Shown: piece after piece, positions 6,503 through 7,911 of the stretch
How positions within the stretch are numbered: position 1 is the first letter of the stretch
Layout: every line of letters starts with the position of its first letter
From: UBA1822 sp963634795
Lineage (GTDB): Bacteria > Bacillota > Negativicutes > Veillonellales > Dialisteraceae
DNA length: 7,911 nt
Reading direction: 5' to 3'
NCBI GenBank assembly: GCA_963634795.1
Contig: CAVHDO010000075.1
Span: 1 to 7,911 of the forward strand
Notes under the pieces: model-generated
The model's input: the letters and a program-made list of their open reading frames with translations, nothing else
Told to the model about the DNA's origin: nothing
Databases searched by the model: none
Position numbers and translations under genes: made by a program

Positions 6503-6636
6503 AATGTTTGATCCCCTTTGCAGAAAACAGCATCCCGAACCTATTTCTCGAAACGCTGTCTTTTGTCTTTATAATCCCGCCGCTCTCCGCAATATCATCT
6601 TTTTTATTAGATTTTCTCCATTTCCCAAAAATCCGC
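6503..6636. other. 134-nt spacer between GT4 and the TagB/TagF-like gene
   Basis: No separate gene with a start codon and ribosome site is seen. On the minus strand one frame is open through the whole spacer (6495-6674), ending in a TGA that overlaps the next start. A TTGCGG box and a TATAAA lie about 13 bases apart near 6564-6592, too close for a normal sigma-70 promoter. The ribosome site of the next gene is at its left end. Confidence 0.45.
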
Positions 6637-7785
6637 TCAAAAAGCCGAAAATTCTCTTGCGGGAAAATCTCCCTTCACGTACAAATCTTCCAATCTTTTC
6701 GCTTCTGCCTGCGCGCTGTATCCGGCTTGGGCGATCTCTTCGCTCCTGCTTTTCCTCTCTATCCGGGTACCCATCGTCATATCAATCATATTCGCCCATT
6801 CAGCCGGCAATTGCTTTAGACTCAAAAAGTAAAAACAATCCGTCATCTTGACGTCAACTGGAACATTATCACAGCTGGCAAAAGTCGGAAGACCTGAGCA
6901 CTGTGCTTCTACCAACGCAAGGCCTAATCCCTCATACAAAGAAGGCAATACAAATGCATCAAATGCTTGATAATAATCAGCTATATTGGAGACCGGAGCA
7001 CATATTTCAACTTTCTCCGCCAATCCCAGTACATCTATTTTGCGACGAATCTCTTTTTCATCCTCACCCTGCCCAATCATCACCAAATGATAAGCCGGAT
7101 TCCTTTTTTGCAATTCATAAAATATATCCAACAAAAACGGCTGATTTTTCTGCGGCGTCATCCTGCCGATATGACCGATAACAATCTTGTCTTTCCAGCC
7201 GAGCGCCTTGCGAAATTCCGTCCTTTTCTTCGCATCAAAGGCAAACCGCCCGACGTCAATCGCGTTATGAATTTTTATGAACAGTTTCTTACCAAATAAA
7301 AATTCCCCCGCCAAGCCGGAGCAAGCCACTCTTTCAGTCGCCAAAGATACCCCCAGTTTCAGTAAAGGATAATTTCGCACAATGTGTGTCCAAACGTCGG
7401 CAGCCGCTGAATTGTGACTATGCAGGATTAATTTTTTGATACCGTATTTCTTTGCTTTCCAAAAATAAAAACACGCCGCATTGGCCATGTGGCAATGAAC
7501 CGCTTGATATTGTGGCTTTTGATTGGCAAACAGCTCATCAATCATATCCAAAATGCGAGGAAGCGACCGTACTCTAAATACGGGAAATTCAAAAACTTGG
7601 CCACCCATATCCAAAATTTCTTGCTTATACGAACAATCCAAATCAGTATGCGTCACGAAATCAAACTGTACTTTTGTCTTATCGATATGGCGATAGTAAT
7701 TCATGGCATAGCTCTCAATTCCACCGCAAACATTCAAAGTCGGTAAGACTTGCAAAATCCGAATCGGTTCTTCTTTCATCGCCAT
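6637..7785 (-). CDS. GT4 family glycosyltransferase (EpsF/capsule type)
   Basis: Retaining GT-B glycosyltransferase of family GT4, 382 aa, full length. The N-terminal domain begins RILQVLPTLNVCGGIESYAM, with the glycine-rich GGIES loop (21-25) and HCHMANAA plus LHSHNS segments (about 97-126) usual in this subgroup. The C-terminal domain begins IGHIGRMTPQKN (203-214), then IGQGEDE (237-243) and PSLYEGLGLALVEA (281-294) with the E-x7-E pair (E285, E293). The start is ATG 7785 with AAAGGA nine bases upstream; a second ATG two codons on is possible. It probably adds one sugar of the repeat unit in the cytoplasm; donor and acceptor are unknown. The gene ends 134 nt before the TagB/TagF-like gene, and the +1 frame stays open from inside its end across that gap, so its C-terminus deserves comparison with homologues. 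Confidence 0.94.
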   Translation of the reverse strand: MAMKEEPIRILQVLPTLNVCGGIESYAMNYYRHIDKTKVQFDFVTHTDLDCSYKQEILDMGGQVFEFPVFRVRSLPRILDMIDELFANQKPQYQAVHCHMANAACFYFWKAKKYGIKKLILHSHNSAAADVWTHIVRNYPLLKLGVSLATERVACSGLAGEFLFGKKLFIKIHNAIDVGRFAFDAKKRTEFRKALGWKDKIVIGHIGRMTPQKNQPFLLDIFYELQKRNPAYHLVMIGQGEDEKEIRRKIDVLGLAEKVEICAPVSNIADYYQAFDAFVLPSLYEGLGLALVEAQCSGLPTFASCDNVPVDVKMTDCFYFLSLKQLPAEWANMIDMTMGTRIERKSRSEEIAQAGYSAQAEAKRLEDLYVKGDFPAREFSAF

Positions 7786-7860
7786 TCTTATAAATCCTTT
7801 ACTTTACATCAGCCATCAAAAAAATCATAGACCATCAATGTGCTTCGCCCTTGTTCCTAT

Positions 7861-7911
7861 TTATTTCCCCACCAATTTCCGTTTCAAAAACAACCCACCT
7901 TTTTTCAGCCA
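7861..7911 (-). CDS. Possible C-terminal tail of an upstream gene (partial)
   Basis: From the right edge a frame of 16 codons ends in TAA at 7861-7863. The encoded tail (LKKGGLFLKRKLVGK after an initial Trp) is basic with alternating hydrophobic residues, like the ends of many membrane-associated sugar transferases. Another frame is also open from the edge to 7835, and too little is visible to assign a family. The 75 bases from here to the GT4 start hold its ribosome site and no clear promoter or terminator. Confidence 0.35.
   Translation of the reverse strand, partial: WLKKGGLFLKRKLVGK

Noticed and set aside
6564..6592. Promoter-like TTGCGG and TATAAA boxes upstream of the TagB/TagF-like gene
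   Set aside because: The spacing of about 13 bases is too short for a sigma-70 promoter and the -35 match is poor.

Overview
The window is an internal piece of a surface-polysaccharide (capsule or teichoic-acid-like polymer) biosynthesis cluster. All recognisable genes lie on the minus strand, so transcription runs from high to low coordinates, and both window edges cut through the cluster. The gene types (a TagB/TagF-type polyol-phosphate transferase and an IspD/TarI-type cytidylyltransferase), the strong AAGGA/GGAG Shine-Dalgarno sites and the moderate-to-low G+C suggest a Bacillota (Firmicutes-type) bacterium. The genus cannot be named from this sequence.

Layout in transcription order: a possible C-terminal tail of an upstream gene (7861-7911); a GT4 glycosyltransferase (6637-7785); a CDP-polyol phosphotransferase of the TagB/TagF family (5300-6502); an IspD/TarI-like cytidylyltransferase (4528-5256); an extended SDR oxidoreductase (3491-4525); two tandem paralogous GT2 glycosyltransferases (2395-3411 and 1097-2155) separated by a 239-nt gap; and a GT4 glycosyltransferase running off the left edge (1-1100). 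Several junctions are tight: 2 nt between cytidylyltransferase and SDR, and a 4-nt ATGA overlap between the second GT2 and the last GT4. No convincing promoter or classical intrinsic terminator was seen, so one long operon is the simplest reading.

How the genes may work together (inference): the cytidylyltransferase and SDR would make a CDP-activated polyol phosphate, the TagB/TagF-like enzyme would transfer the polyol phosphate to the glycan, and the GT4 and GT2 enzymes would assemble the repeat unit. The TarJ-type medium-chain dehydrogenase that usually partners TarI is not in the window. The SDR sits in its place, so the polyol may not be ribitol.

The most notable region is 1097-3435. The GT2 genes are nearly identical over their first 117 codons plus the ribosome-binding leader (about 93% at DNA level by eye), then diverge sharply to about half identity. 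The upstream copy carries a run of nine G near its 3' end, where gain or loss of one base truncates the protein. The gap between them holds a hairpin over the stop codon and a short broken reading frame with a good ribosome-binding site. A 7-bp tandem repeat lies just upstream of the first copy. Together these suggest a locus that changes by recombination and slippage.
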